A stretch of DNA of 64,000 nt, taken from NCBI RefSeq assembly GCF_032362555.1, contig NC_083511.1, forward strand, positions 2,914,001 to 2,978,000. Reading direction: 5' to 3'. Below the pieces are notes generated by a model, which had not been told where the DNA came from, did no database searches, and was given only the letters and a program-made list of their open reading frames with translations. The translations under genes were made by a program, and so were the position numbers. The DNA comes from Amyelois transitella (lineage: Eukaryota > Arthropoda > Insecta > Lepidoptera > Pyralidae). Below, one piece after another: positions 21,416-32,868 of this stretch; within the stretch, counting starts at the first letter, position 1; each line of letters begins with the position of its first letter.

Positions 21416-22389
21416 ATTTGCTCCTGCGTTTCTTTTAATTTGTAGCTTGCGACGTTGCTATGTTTGAAATGAGCGTGTAATGCACGACATTTATTTAATA
21501 CAGTTTGGAGTGCCGTGAATTTTGTGATGGATTCCTGGACAGACAGATTCAGAGTGTGTGCTACGCAAGGGTGATGAATTTTTCTTAAATGATCGGTAAC
21601 TGCTTTTTTCACATTACTTGCATTATCTGTCACGACCACCGAGATTTTGCTGAGAGATCCGGGGAATTTGGCTAATATTTTTAATATAGCTTCCCCAATG
21701 TTTATAGCAGTGTGATTGACAGTAACTTCTTCAGTCCCGAGAACACAGCTTTTTAATTCGTATTCCCAGATGAAATGGCCGGTGATTGTTATGTAACTCT
21801 TATTGCTGTCAGAAGTCCACATATCGCTAGTTATAGACAAGTGGGAGATATTGTCTATCGTGTTACATAGAGTTTTATTAATTTTTTGGTGTTCATTAGG
21901 CAACAACTTTTCTGAAACAGTCTTTCTACAAGGCAGTTCATAATTCGGCTGGAGCATTTTGACAAACTCTTTAAAACCTTTGTTTTCTACGATAGACAAA
22001 GGCTGATAGTCAGTAGCTATCATCCGGATTGAACCCTTATCAAAAACTTCTCTATCTACTTTGCTACTCGTCGCCGCGTACAATCTCAATTGTCGCGCTC
22101 TTTTTGCTGCTGGTGGGGCTGCTGGCGAGGACACATTCGGTGTTTCCGAGTCTAAAGTAGCTGACTGCCGGGGTGCGGGAGCGCTTACTGGAGCTGTATT
22201 TTTTTGCGGTCTAATTTCCTGTTCATACTCGGCCAGTTGAATCGGATGTTTTCTTTTTAAGTGATCCTTTAAATTAGTTGTATTTTTATGGTATATTACA
22301 GAATGCGAACACAGTTTACACTTAACTTTTTCAATGTTCCCTTCTTTAATTTTATCAAAAAATTCGCACACTAACGATTTTTTAGGCAT
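21416..22389 (-). pseudogene. BED-finger hAT transposase, N-terminal half
   Basis: ATG at 22387-22389 gives MPKKSLVCEFFDKI and a BED zinc finger (CKLC ... HLKRKH) at residues 20-55, a Pro/Ala-rich linker, then SITSDMWTSDSNKSYITITG (first Asp), VVVTDNASNVKKAV (second), HHPCVAHTLNLSVQE, and stops at the LINE junction after QEQMGL. The frame is intact up to the insertion, so the LINE insertion may be what killed this copy. Confidence 0.9.
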
Positions 22390-22974
22390 TGTTTTAAGTG
22401 GTCTTAGCCCACGCGCGTGACCTTCGCTCTTAAACAATAAACGGACTAACGAAATATTATAATATTTACTTTACGTTCAAAGTTCAAAATGAAACGGTAG
22501 GCGCGGGGTGCGCAGGGATGGATGAGTGGATAGGTAAAATACAATCGGCTGTTTCAATTTCAACAGCTTATAAATGAAGCATTTTACACTACGTAATAAA
22601 TCAAAAATAATAACAAAAACAATATTTATTAACACTCTTTTAACATATTCTTTTGTTTCATTAAAATACTCTTACGTAAAAAAATCCTTGATTATTTGTC
22701 TTCTGTTTCATTTCATATCAACAACAAAATGCTATATTAACATTCACACGCACACGCAAATCAGAAAAATACGCCGCCTAACGCACACGAATATTAGCTG
22801 ATATGCGATGAGTATAGAGATAGTAGTATAGTTATGGATAGTAATTAAATTAGTAGTTTGTCGATTGTTATTCGAATAATTAGCCTGAGGAACTACTAAA
22901 TCGACAATCGAATGCGCGAGCGCGCGATTTTCGTTTCAGTCGATCGTATATTTAGCAAGAATCGCCCATCGCTA
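22390..22974 (-). mobile_element. 5' flank and terminal repeat of the BED-hAT
   Basis: Non-coding. Read on the minus strand the boundary begins TAGCGATGGGCGATTCTTGC, a hAT-style terminus. Imperfect inverted repeats (gtagtttgtcgattg / caatcgatttagtag-like) at 22853-22910 may be subterminal binding sites. The boundary falls inside a piggyBac reading frame, so the hAT inserted into piggyBac. Confidence 0.65.
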
Positions 22975-24152
22975 TTTTACAGTATGTAGTATAATAATTT
23001 TTGTGCTGTATACATATCCCACCCTTCGACAATTTAGTTTTTACTACCGTTTTTGGGTTATTTTTTCTTTGTTTTCTTAGAATTCCGGTACTAAACGTGT
23101 TTTTATTAAAAAGATCTTCGGCCAAATCTACGCTCGTATAAAAATTGTCCGTGTATAAATGGTGACCTACATTTAAATAATCCTGCATTAAATGAATCAC
23201 CACTTTCTTTACATGATTTTTACAAGAACGTCAGATGCAACTGACTGACCACCGTATAAATGTAGTTTTAAAACAACCCCCAGTTGATCAGCAAGTGCAT
23301 AGAATTTTAGACCATATTTGTTTTTGTTTCCCTTCATTATGTTGTCTAAAACATAAACGGCCTCTCTACAGCATCATCGATTCGTCGATTACAAGGTTTC
23401 TTGTAGGGTAATATAACTAACCTTCTTTTATTAAAAAAGTCTATCATATTCTGTATTTTTTCATAGCTTAATGAATTTGGCCCTATGGAAGCACTGAACA
23501 TCCTCAAAATTAAAAGATTAAATCTATTTCTTGACATGGTCTTAGTGAATACAGCTTGATGGAAATAAATGTCTTTTTTCCAATAGTCGCACGAACGTTA
23601 ATAATTTTAATAAATTCCATGTGAAATATTAAGCCAAAAAATATTATTAAATCTTCACAAGTGACTGGCTGCCACGCGTTATTCCTACTTTGTGGCTTTC
23701 TGTTCACTGTCTTTTCTCGTTCACCGTAATTATTTAAAGCGCGTTTTAGTAATTCTAATAACTCTTAATCGCAAATTGCGTCAAAGTAGCTGATAGGCGT
23801 ATCCTCTATCACTTCTTTTAGGCGTTTTGATAAAAGGTAGTTCAGGCGAGTGAATTTCAGGATTTCCTGGGAGCCATCCATCATTGGAAGAATCCATATA
23901 TGGTCCAATTTTGTCTACTTCAGATTTCAATTTTATTTCGGAATCATCAGTTTCCATTTGGTCTAATATGTTTCCTGAAAAGATTCCATATAGTCCAGCA
24001 TCAGTCAACGGCGAAGTTGGTTGGGTCATTACGACATTTGTCTCCAGAGGTTCCTTGTCCATTGCTCCTAAGCTTTCTTCTATGCCCGGGAAATCCCAAT
24101 TCTGATCCTCCCACGAACATGACGGCAGCGGATTTTCGAATGGATTAATGAC
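22975..24152 (-). pseudogene. piggyBac-type transposase, cut by the hAT
   Basis: From an acceptor (cattgtag) at 24153 the gene reads VINPFENPLPS, an acidic N-terminal domain (24062-23781), WQPVTCEDLIIFFGLIFHM, MSRNRFNLLILRMF, GNKNKYGLKFYALADQLGVV, HLYTDNFYTSVDLAEDLF with a catalytic Asp, and KLSKGGICIQHKNY where the hAT terminus begins. Several frameshifts and stops separate the blocks. The C-terminal part beyond the hAT was not found. Confidence 0.85.
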
Positions 24153-24602
24153 CTACAATGTAAGAGATTTCGCATGAAAAAGAGAATTAAATAAATAATA
24201 AATAAATATATTTTGCCATCACACCAATTTCACTAATTCTCGAGTACCTAGCAAATTTTTGGGATTAATACGGATCAGACAGAAGGCAACATATATTTGA
24301 TGGGTCTTATTATGATAAATAATTATTTTGTTTTATTATTTTAAAAAATAACGACTTCGCTCCTGAAATGTGACATTTGTGTTAACGAATACCTGTGATA
24401 ATTAATTCTATATTTGTTTGATCGAAATAGAAATGTTAAAAATGAAAATTTGTTCAGTTATTGAATTATTAAAAAAAAAAAAAATTGTAGCCGATAGCCA
24501 GCGTATAACGCCATATAGAAACTCATATAGACACACAAATCGACATTTCAAACATCAACATTCAGGTGCGTGGAATCACAATTATTAGTTAAAATAAATA
24601 CC
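24153..24602. other. No gene seen
   Basis: AT-rich flank between the piggyBac remnant and Harbinger A, with an A13 run at 24471-24483. Confidence 0.4.
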
Positions 24603-24787
24603 TTAGGGCTCCCACACATAAACACGATACGACGTCGCGTCGTACAACGATGCGGCGTCGTTTCACGATACGACATCGTGTCGTGGAAATCTACGATGAG
24701 CATCGTAAAAAAACACGACATCGTAACGTAATGTGCCATGCACGATATACGGCACGATGCCGTTGGTGTTTTAGTTCATTCCGAAAA

Positions 24788-27075
24788 ATGGACCGCACTA
24801 GACGCATTCTGCTTCTGCTGTTAATAAGAAGACGAAGAAAGAAAAGACAGATACTCAGACGATATTGGATCCACCCATTTCTTTCAAACATGAATAACGG
24901 GAGTCATTTTATAAAGAAGTACAATGCCTTAAAAATAGACCACAACAAGTTTTTTGATTACTTTAGAATGAGTGTATCAAGTTTCGAAGAATTACTTCAT
25001 CGAATAACGCCACATATAGCAGGAAAATATGGCAGAGGCAGACCACCCATCGAACCTCTCGAGATGCTGGGATTAACTGTAAGGTAAATGAAACAACAAC
25101 TTTCTCATATTTTTTCATTTCACAAATCAACGACACTAAACAACAATTTTTGAAAATTAAGTTATTAATAAAGAATGCTTCACCTCAAATTAACAGATAT
25201 TAAATCAACTTAAACATTATTTTAAATCAACAAAGGAATCCAAAGGTGTAAAACCTTTGGATTCCTTTTTTTAAGAAAAATCGTAAAGCGATAGGGGTGA
25301 TGCTATTGGTTCACGTGATGTATTCGAATAATCATTAGATACGCTCTCATCGCTTTGGACTTGCTGGGCAGCTGGTGACAGTGCTGCTTCTCGGGTAGAC
25401 TGTGTTGAACTTCCGGCTGTTTGGTAACCACCGTGGTAAGAACTTTGCCATGAACTTTGGGGTCTTTGTGATTCATAGTTACCCTGGTACGAAGATGGAC
25501 AATTGCTCTGAGAATAATATATAGAGGTACGTTGCTGTGATTGTTCGTATAGATCCGTTAAAATATTTAAGACTCGACTTTGGAAAATTAACGTTTGATG
25601 ATCATTTAGTTTATTTAAAGATGGCAATATCGCTTTAAAAAAAGATAAATGTCTGTTTTCGGGCTCTTCTAATTTTGCCATAATCTCTTCTTCAAATGTA
25701 TCGACATTTCTCCTTTTTCGTGATGACTGGGGTAGAGATGGACTTTTAAATTTTCTTTTTGGACTTTCCTTTTGTGTGTCCTGATTGTTTATTTCTAGAT
25801 CTATTATACTATCATCGGTTTCGTTTTGATCGTTTCTTTTTAAAAAAAGGAGCTGTTTATATAAATGATATTCTTTAAGTTTGCTAGCGCCTGCTCCAGA
25901 TTTATTTATTTCTTTAAGTTTTTTTACGTACTTGGCATAGTTATCTTTAATACCAGTCCATTTCTTTAACACAGCATTACCTGAAACAACAGTATTTTAT
26001 GTTTAGACATGCATAAATAAATAAATAAATAATACATTCACTCGCACACACACGCACACATACGCACCACACTGATACACATATACACATGCATACCTTC
26101 ACATTTCACATTTATTTATGTATACACTTTTAATTTGAAGTGTGGGTTATGCCTATACTACAAATTATTTCATTTATTTATTTCTTTATTTTATTTCAGG
26201 TTTTTGGCATCAGGAAACACTTTTCAAGACATGCATTTAAACTGCTATCGTGGAGCGTCTACTATTGCTAAAACTGTAAAAATAGTCTGTGGAGCATCTT
26301 TTGATCGAAAATATACCGAAAATAACTACTAAGCGGCTAACAAAAATTGCTGAGAAGTTTGCCAAGAGTGCCAACTTTCCTGATTGCATAGGCGCACTTG
26401 ACGGGAAACATGTTCGTATTTGGAGTCCCAAACATGGCGGATCGCTTTTTTATAATTACAAAAATTACCATTCTGTATTGTTGTTGGCTCTCGTAGATTC
26501 TAAATACAGATTTATATATGTTGATATTGGAGCATATGGCAAGGAATGTGACTCAACCGTTTACAATAATTCAAAATTGAATGAATTACTTTTAAAAGGA
26601 CAACTTCCTTTACCAACGCCAAAGCCTTTACCAGGCTCCCAAACGCCTGTTCCTTTTGTTTTTATTGCAGACGAAGGCTTACCGTTAACAAATAATATAA
26701 TGCGCCCATACCCGGGAAAACATTTGACGATACAACAGAGTTTTTAATTATCGTTTGAGCCGAGCAAGAAGATTTGTAGAATGTGCTTTCGGTATCCTGG
26801 CTAACAGGTGGAGGGTATTTCATCGACCATTAAATGTTTCTTTAGATCTTTGCACAAATATCATAAAAACAAGCTGTGTTTTACATAATTTCATTCTAAA
26901 CCGTGAAGTAACCGAAACATTTGAAGATATGATAATTGATGATTCTTTTATTGAACTACAACAATCCACACAGGAGGGTAGAACAAGAACAAGAGCTACC
27001 GACATAAGAAATGAATTTTGTGATTACTTTAATAGTGATGTGGGAGCTCTTAGTTGGCAACTAAATAAAATATAG
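24788..27075 (+). pseudogene. Harbinger A transposase (HARBI1-like), two exons
   Basis: Exon 1 24788-25083: MDRTRRILLLLLIRRRRKKR, DYFRMSVSSFEELLHRITP, LEMLGLTVR, donor AAG/GTAAAT. Exon 2 begins at 26200 after tttcag: FLASGNTFQDMHLNCYRGAS, GALDGKHVRIWSPKHGGS, DIGAYGKECDSTVYNNSKL, FVFIADEG, ARRFVECAFGILANRWRVF, giving the D, D, E triad, and a TAG near 27073. Two single-base frameshifts (about 26288 and 26745) disable it. The 1.1-kb intron contains the whole second exon of the antisense partner gene. Confidence 0.9.
25232..25268. repeat. Perfect 16-bp inverted repeat, 5-nt loop
   Basis: Arms 25232-25247 and 25253-25268 around gtaaa, directly after the stop of the MADF gene (minus strand). It could be a 3'-end hairpin of that transcript or another short inverted duplication like 4251, 44148 and 54928. 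Confidence 0.85.
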
Positions 27076-27268
27076 GATATTACTTACCATATTTTGTTTT
27101 TTCTTGATTGCATAATTCTTGAAAACCAGGAAATAAATTTTCGCACACCTCTTTCCATGCTGTTGTTTTTGAATTTTTATTCTTGTATTCTTCAGATGTT
27201 TTGTCCCATAGTACGGGACGCTGCTCGACTAGGGTAATTAAATGATCGACTTCAATAACATCCGTCAT
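25271..27268 (-). CDS. Harbinger A MADF-domain partner protein, two exons, intact
   Basis: Exon 1 27268-27088 encodes MTDVIEVDHLITLVEQRPVL and a MADF fold start (RPVLWDKTSEEYKNKN, AWKEVCENLFPGF), donor TATG/GTAAGT. Exon 2 25980-25271 follows tttcag and completes the MADF domain (KKWTGIKDNYAKYVKKLKE, SKLKEYHLYKQLLFL), then a basic linker and a BESS-like C-terminal segment (NRHLSFFKAILPSLNKLND). Predicted product about 296 residues with no internal stop. Such proteins are thought to bind element ends and help import the transposase. Its intron spans the second exon of the transposase on the other strand. Confidence 0.85.
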
Positions 27269-27425
27269 CTTTGAATTTTGAATACAACTGCGCAGGATTG
27301 CAACGTGAGTTTCTAACGTTACGACGTCGTGACGTAGATTTCCACGATGCGACGTCGTATCGTGAAACGACGCCGCATCGTTGTACGTTGCGTCGTCGTA
27401 ACGTGTTTATGTGTTTGAGCCCTTA

Positions 27426-27850
27426 TTTTTAATATTTGCCAAAAAAAAGTGTCCTATTTCGAAGAAAATAAATGGTCATTTTAGTAAAATAAGGAGGCCT
27501 ACTGAAATCACATGTATTTTTCAAGTTATTAACGGTTTTCCAAAAAATCATGACAGGGGAATATTTCGGGCATCAGGGTACTGTTTTTTACATGACAGGG
27601 TATTGTTAAAGGAGACAGAGAACTGTTATATTTGAAAAAAAAAAGTAATTTTACTTAAATTATTTAAATAAAATATTTTCGCATCATAAATCAACAAAAT
27701 TTCCTTATAAAAAAATTAACAGAAAACCTAACTTTCTTTAAACATTCATATCAAAAATTAAACCTCAAGTGCTAAAAACATTTTGATATTACTATCTTTA
27801 CATTATTAATTAATAAAGTCTACTCTCAAATTCAGTTTCAAGTGAGATCT
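27426..27850. other. No gene seen
   Basis: AT-rich, no recognisable coding or repeat structure. Confidence 0.4.
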
Positions 27851-28624
27851 TCAATCGAATCTTTCGTCTACTTCAGTAGGAAACTGGTAAAATATTCTCT
27901 TTTCCTTCAAAATCAAGTCATGATTATCCAACTTTAGGACAACTTGATCAAATGATACGTCTGAAATGTTTCTGTCATCTATTTTAAAGAGCTGTGCATT
28001 TTGGTCACAAATCTTGAGGAAAGTAACACGTAAGTCGTTTTCATCATCGTCAATCTCATGTAAATAACTGCACGATGTTATTTGAATATGTTTCAAAATT
28101 GACTCGGCTTCTCCCTTGATACTAGTTTTCAAATAGTGCATTTTCTGAACATCACTTAACGAGGTGTTATTATGTACTAAGGAAAGAAATAAATCCTCAA
28201 ATGCTGGCCAATCCTCGTAGTTACCACTATAGGTCGGTAGGTAAATGAACATAACTCTGTGTTACATTTATGCTTGAATTTGCAGAGTGGAATTCCGAAC
28301 CCGATGGTAACGTAGATAATGATGAGAGCATATCCTTAAGATCGCCATGTAGAACGTTGAACATATCTTCATACACAAAAAAATCTTCATTTTGAAAATA
28401 ACTCATAGTTTCTCTATGTTCTTTAGGCGTAATTGTAATTAAATCTTGATGAGCAGTCTTAAAAGATCTCCAATAATCCTCTATTATTAATATACGCACT
28501 TCTACGTAACCTTTAGTTAGACGGGCCTTGGGACATTTCTTCAAATTTATTTGCGTTTTTTTAATAGATTAGCCGTATCTTCCAACACAGAGAGAAGTTG
28601 TAATTGTTCCTTAGTAGGAGCCAT
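27851..28624 (-). pseudogene. BEL/Pao retrotransposon gag, N-terminal part
   Basis: ATG at 28622-28624: MAPTKEQLQLLSVLEDTANL, frameshift in an A-run, KKCPKARLTKGYVEVRILII, then after a shift near 28250 LPTYSGNYEDWPAFEDLF and LVHNNTSLSDVQKMHYLKTS, the core BEL gag motif, KGEAESILKHIQITS. From about residue 70 of the last frame the sequence (DDDENDLRVTFLKICDQNAQ to the stop at 27851) no longer resembles BEL gag and has no known match, so the tail may come from another insertion. Confidence 0.8.
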
Positions 28625-28965
28625 TTTGATTTTTCACTCGATATTTCAACAATATTTTCATTTGTAAAAATCTTCTATTGCTTGTTCAATTTCGTGCAAA
28701 ATTGTAAAGAATGTTTATTGTTCTCGGCACCCGAACGAGTGTCCATAGTAAACTGCAGTATCCGGTTCGATTTTGGACCACATGGACAGATGATGAGGTT
28801 TCTTGGGTAATTGCTAGGAATATTGAGTCAAACAAATTGTGGAAAGGTGCAAAAACTGTATTGTGACTGACTCAATCTTTACGAAAACTACATTGACAAC
28901 ATCATCACGCTTGACGTTTCGTATTATAAAAAAAAGGTAAGTTTAATAGACAACAGCTCTAATAA
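28625..28965. other. Possible BEL leader, no gene
   Basis: Upstream of the BEL gag start on the minus strand. A primer-binding-like cgcaaggtgc was not seen; 'ctcggcacccgaacgagtgtcc' near 28714 may be LTR/leader. Nothing else recognised. Confidence 0.3.
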
Positions 28966-29190
28966 CTAAAATATAGAATATTCTCTATCATCTTCTTCAT
29001 TAGCCTCTTCTTCAACATTTCGATCTTTATTAGCCTCTTCTTCAAAATTTCGATATTCATTAGCCTCTTCTTCAACATTTCGATCGATAACGTCTTCGGG
29101 TGATGTCGTTGTCGAGATAACGTCTTCTCCAGTCTGTACTCTTATCTTATCAGTCTTTTTAATCTCTTTAAATTGTTTTGTGTCAAGCCT
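28966..29190 (-). pseudogene. Acidic ORF with three 10-residue repeats, unknown
   Basis: A frame ending at TAG 28966-28968 contains RVQTGEDVISTTTSPEDVID and then three tandem ten-residue units of the form (D/Y)RN(V/F)EEEAN(E/K), encoded by 30-nt repeats at about 28997-29086, closing with EDDREYSIF. A TGA lies upstream near 29196, so the start is unknown. No family recognised. It may be the C-terminus of a retroelement polyprotein (a BEL copy lies next to it) or a decayed host exon. Confidence 0.45.
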
Positions 29191-29929
29191 TTTGTTTCAT
29201 CGTTTGTTTGTTCATTTGCAGTCGTTTTTAAGTTTTTCTGCTCGCCTTCCTTTCACCTTTCTTTTATTTTTTTCTTCAATCCGTTTTTGAAAAGGTTTAA
29301 GGTTTAAAGAATTTATTTCTCAAAAGAATTACATAATTCACTTACCGAGAAAATACAAAGATATAATTAAACTATTGTACGTACCTAATCAATAAGATTT
29401 TACATATCTTTCGTGCCATCTGGACATGTTTGCACTATATAAACTATCACTGATGACACATCACTTAACAATAAACAAAATAAAATGCAGCTAAGAATTA
29501 GGATTTCGGTATTAACTTTTAAACGAAACATTTCATTATTTTTTATGTGAAGCAAGCATCTGAACATAAAATACTCTTAAAAACTTAAAATCAATGAGCA
29601 AGTAACAAAGAGGGTAGACTGCATTCGTGTTCTAAAGACAACTACTTACACTTGTTTATTAAGGCGTGTACATTAGTGTATAAGCTGTAGCGGAATAGCA
29701 TATTTCTATAACGAGTGATATGTTTTTGCAAATTTAACAGTGATCTATAATTAGTTTATAACACAATTCAAATTACTATAATTATACGTATCAATATCAA
29801 TATCCCTATCACAGTATATTATTTATTAGTAAAACGTTACATACTTATATAAATGCAAGTATAAATATTTAACATATATTATAAGAATTTGCTTTTTATA
29901 CTTATTTTACATATGTATATACTATATTT
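29191..29929. other. AT-rich stretch, no gene seen
   Basis: Simple AT-rich DNA leading to the 3' end of LINE copy 2 (TATA/TACATA-rich at 29860-29945). No coding similarity. Confidence 0.4.
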
Positions 29930-29947
29930 ATACATTTATACACATTA

Positions 29948-32868
29948 TTATGAGAGGTCCTTTAATATGTGACTTTTTAGCAACTTTTTAAATGTGAAAA
30001 GTGATTTCGATTCTTTTATATCCTTTGGCAATTTGTTATAAGACTGTGCACCTTCATACATAATATTCTTTTTTCCATAGTTAGTCCTGGGAGTTCTTAA
30101 ATATATGTTATTGGCTTGTCTAGTAATACGTTTTTGGATTTGTATCTTTTTTGTGAAGTTTATGTGCGAGTGTATATCTTTGGTGAGAATCTTTCTTATT
30201 AAAACACATGTGCTATATTTATACAGTTGCCGGAGATTGAGCAGCTTCGTTTCTTTATAAATTGTCATTGTTGGTGTTAAATAGGCATATTTAAATAAAC
30301 GTTTTATTATTTTATTTTGCGATCTTTGAAGTTTTTCTAAGACTGTTTTACTCGCTGTTCCCCATATTTCAATTAAATAGTTTATTTGAGATTTTATTAA
30401 AGAATTATAGATTGTGTACCGTACATACTTTGGAAGGCATTTTGTTATACCTCGCAGGGCCCCTGTCAAGGATGAGAGCTTTGCCCGGATTTTATCAATA
30501 TGTGGTCTCCATGTAAGTTGACTGTCCATAACTAGACCAAGATACTTTTCTTTCTTTACTCTTTGTATTATTTCACCATTTATTTGTAACTCATCATACG
30601 TGCCTATCGGTTTATTTTTGGCAGCAAAGATTATATATTTGGTCTTTGTAGTATTTATAGTTAGTAGGTTTGTCTGGAGCCAAGTATGCAAGATATTTAA
30701 ATCATGTTGTGCGTGTTCAACTAATGTGTCTATGTACTGTCCAAAGTAAAAAAGACTAGTATCATCCGCATACAAAGTAACATCACCTTTCAATCCAATA
30801 TCGTGCATACTGTTTATATAGATTAAAAACAATAATGGGCCCAAAATCGATCCCTGAGGGACACCACACGTTATTAATTGAGGTTTACTAAGTGTGTTTT
30901 CAATTTTAACGATTTGATATCTATTCGTCAGATACGATTCAAATATTTTATAGGCTGTTCCCGTTATACCCAAGTCTTCTAATTTATTAAGAAGCTTTTT
31001 ATGACTGACTGTGTCAAAGGCTTTCTTTAAGTCTATGAAAATACCTAGTGCTATGTTTTTGTTATCAATATTATATTTTATGTTGGTAACTAGATCAACA
31101 CAGGCTGACAGCGTGTTGGACTTAGGTCTGAAACCATATTGCTTTTTAAATATGAAATCTAAAGAAGTGAGGTATTTATCAAGACGGTTGTATATTATTT
31201 TTTCAAATATTTTGGATATAATAGGCAATACAGATACTGGACGATAGTTACCGGGATCTTTCTTATCTCCTGATTTGAAAATAGGAGTTACTTTGGCTGT
31301 TTTCAAAGAATTCGGAAAATAACCTATACAGAGACACTTATTAATACATGATGTTAATTTATCAGCGATTAAGTCCTTAATACATTTAATAACTTTAGTG
31401 CTTATTCCGTCTAACCCACAACTTGTGTTTGCTTTTAAATTATTTATTATTTGGATTACTTCATCAATTGTAGCTGGCCTTAGCTCAGTTAATCCTGCAT
31501 GATCTATGGTAACTGTGCTAGAAGAAGTTTGATCGTTGTGATAATGTTTGGGTATTTTTTCAGCAAGTTCCGACCCTATGGTAGAAAAGAATACATTAAA
31601 ACAGTTACATATTTCTTCAATATTTGTAATCTCACCTTCCGATGAATTTAGTTTCAAGGGGGCACATTGATTTTTACTTCTATTGGTTGCTAAATCATTT
31701 ATGAGTTGCCACATTTTTAAAGGAGATCTCTTACAATTTTTGAATTCTTGGTAGTAATACAGATTCTTAGCTGATTGGATATTTTCATGTACTTTGTTTC
31801 TATGTTTTACAAAATCATTTTTTAGTGAATCGTCATTAGGAGCAAGTTTTAGTTTATGTCCAAGCATATTTCTTACATTAATCGATGCTATTAGGGTTTT
31901 GTTAATCCAATCCTTTCTTGGTTGGTTTTGTACCTTCATCTTGGTTACTTTATTTTTCGAAATTGCTTCAATGATATCACTTTCTAATTTTTCGTAATTA
32001 TAATCTAAATTTGAGGACATGGTCTCCTTAATTGTTTCACGCAAATTAACATAGTCGATTGCTTCGTATTTCATTCGTTTTGGTCGTTCAGGTTTATTAA
32101 TACTCATCTCAAAGTAAATTTGCCTGTGGTCCGATAAAGCATTCTCAATAATTGCGACATGAAATGTGTTATTTTGTAGGCTTGTGCAAATGTGATCTAC
32201 AATTGTTGCTGTTTTGTCTGTTACACGAGTGCAATAGTTCTTATGTATTTTGTTTAGTACTTGTATTCCATTTTCTCGTAAAAGCATTTTATACTCTTTG
32301 ACACATCCCTTGTTGCTTAGCAAGTTAAAATTGAAGTCACCAAATATAAGAACTCTTTTCCTTTTTGATATATGATTTGCATATGTTTCTAAGAAATTGG
32401 TTGTGTTGGCAGAAGGTGGTTTATATATAGCTCCAATGTCCAAAGAAAACTTCTTCAAGTGTATCCATAGATAATGATTGCCATTTTCATGTTGATCATC
32501 TAGTACTTCATGCTTTAGATCATTGTGCACATATATAGAAATTCCTCCACCTCCACCATCTCCCATATTTTTTGCTCTGTAATTATAATAATGTGTATAG
32601 TTTGGTATTTTTAGCTTTTGTGCATCCTGTTCAGTTTTTATCCATGTTTCTGCTACCACTAATACATGCATAGTTGATTTAAATGAATCTATAATACATC
32701 TAATCTCATCCAATTTTCCTTCCTTAACAAGACTGCATGCGTTTGCGTATAAAAATTTTAATGACTTATCTTTAGTCGTTATGTTAGAATAGTTGTCGAC
32801 GACTTCATAGGTTATTGAATTTTCACCTTTTTTGGTGAAGCTTAATGTATTTTCTCTTGTAATTAGTT
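29948..32868 (-). CDS. LINE copy 2 ORF2: endonuclease-reverse transcriptase, intact
   Basis: Open from the frameshift site (CTA at 32866) to the stop at 29948. Order: KSLKFLYANACSLVKEGKLD, LVVAETWIKTEQDAQKLKIP, GGGGISIYVHN, FGDFNFNLL, ALSDHRQIYFE (APE-type endonuclease), long basic linker, then RT: NNLKANTSCGLDGISTKVIK, KVTPIFKSGDKKDPGNYRPV, LGIFIDLKKAFDTVSHKKLL, GVPQGSILGPLLFLIYIN, VTLYADDTSLFYFG, KEKYLGLVMD and a thumb. All catalytic Asp residues are present. No AUG occurs in this frame before the endonuclease motif; the first is in STMHVL. Clade is CR1/L2/jockey-like. Confidence 0.92.

Larger units (their letters stand above)
24606..27422. mobile_element. Complete PIF/Harbinger element A
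   Basis: Termini GGGCTC...GAGCCC are flanked by TTA at 24603-24605 and 27423-27425, the 3-bp target site typical of Harbingers. The terminal repeats are unusually long: about 90 bp aligned, sharing for example caacgatgcggcgtcgtttc on both sides and made largely of acgacgt-type units. The 2,817-bp element carries a transposase (+) and a MADF-domain partner (-) whose exons interlock. Confidence 0.92.

Noticed and set aside
27411..27635. Plus-strand 74-codon frame at the right edge of Harbinger A
   Set aside because: It starts inside the terminal repeat and has no motif.
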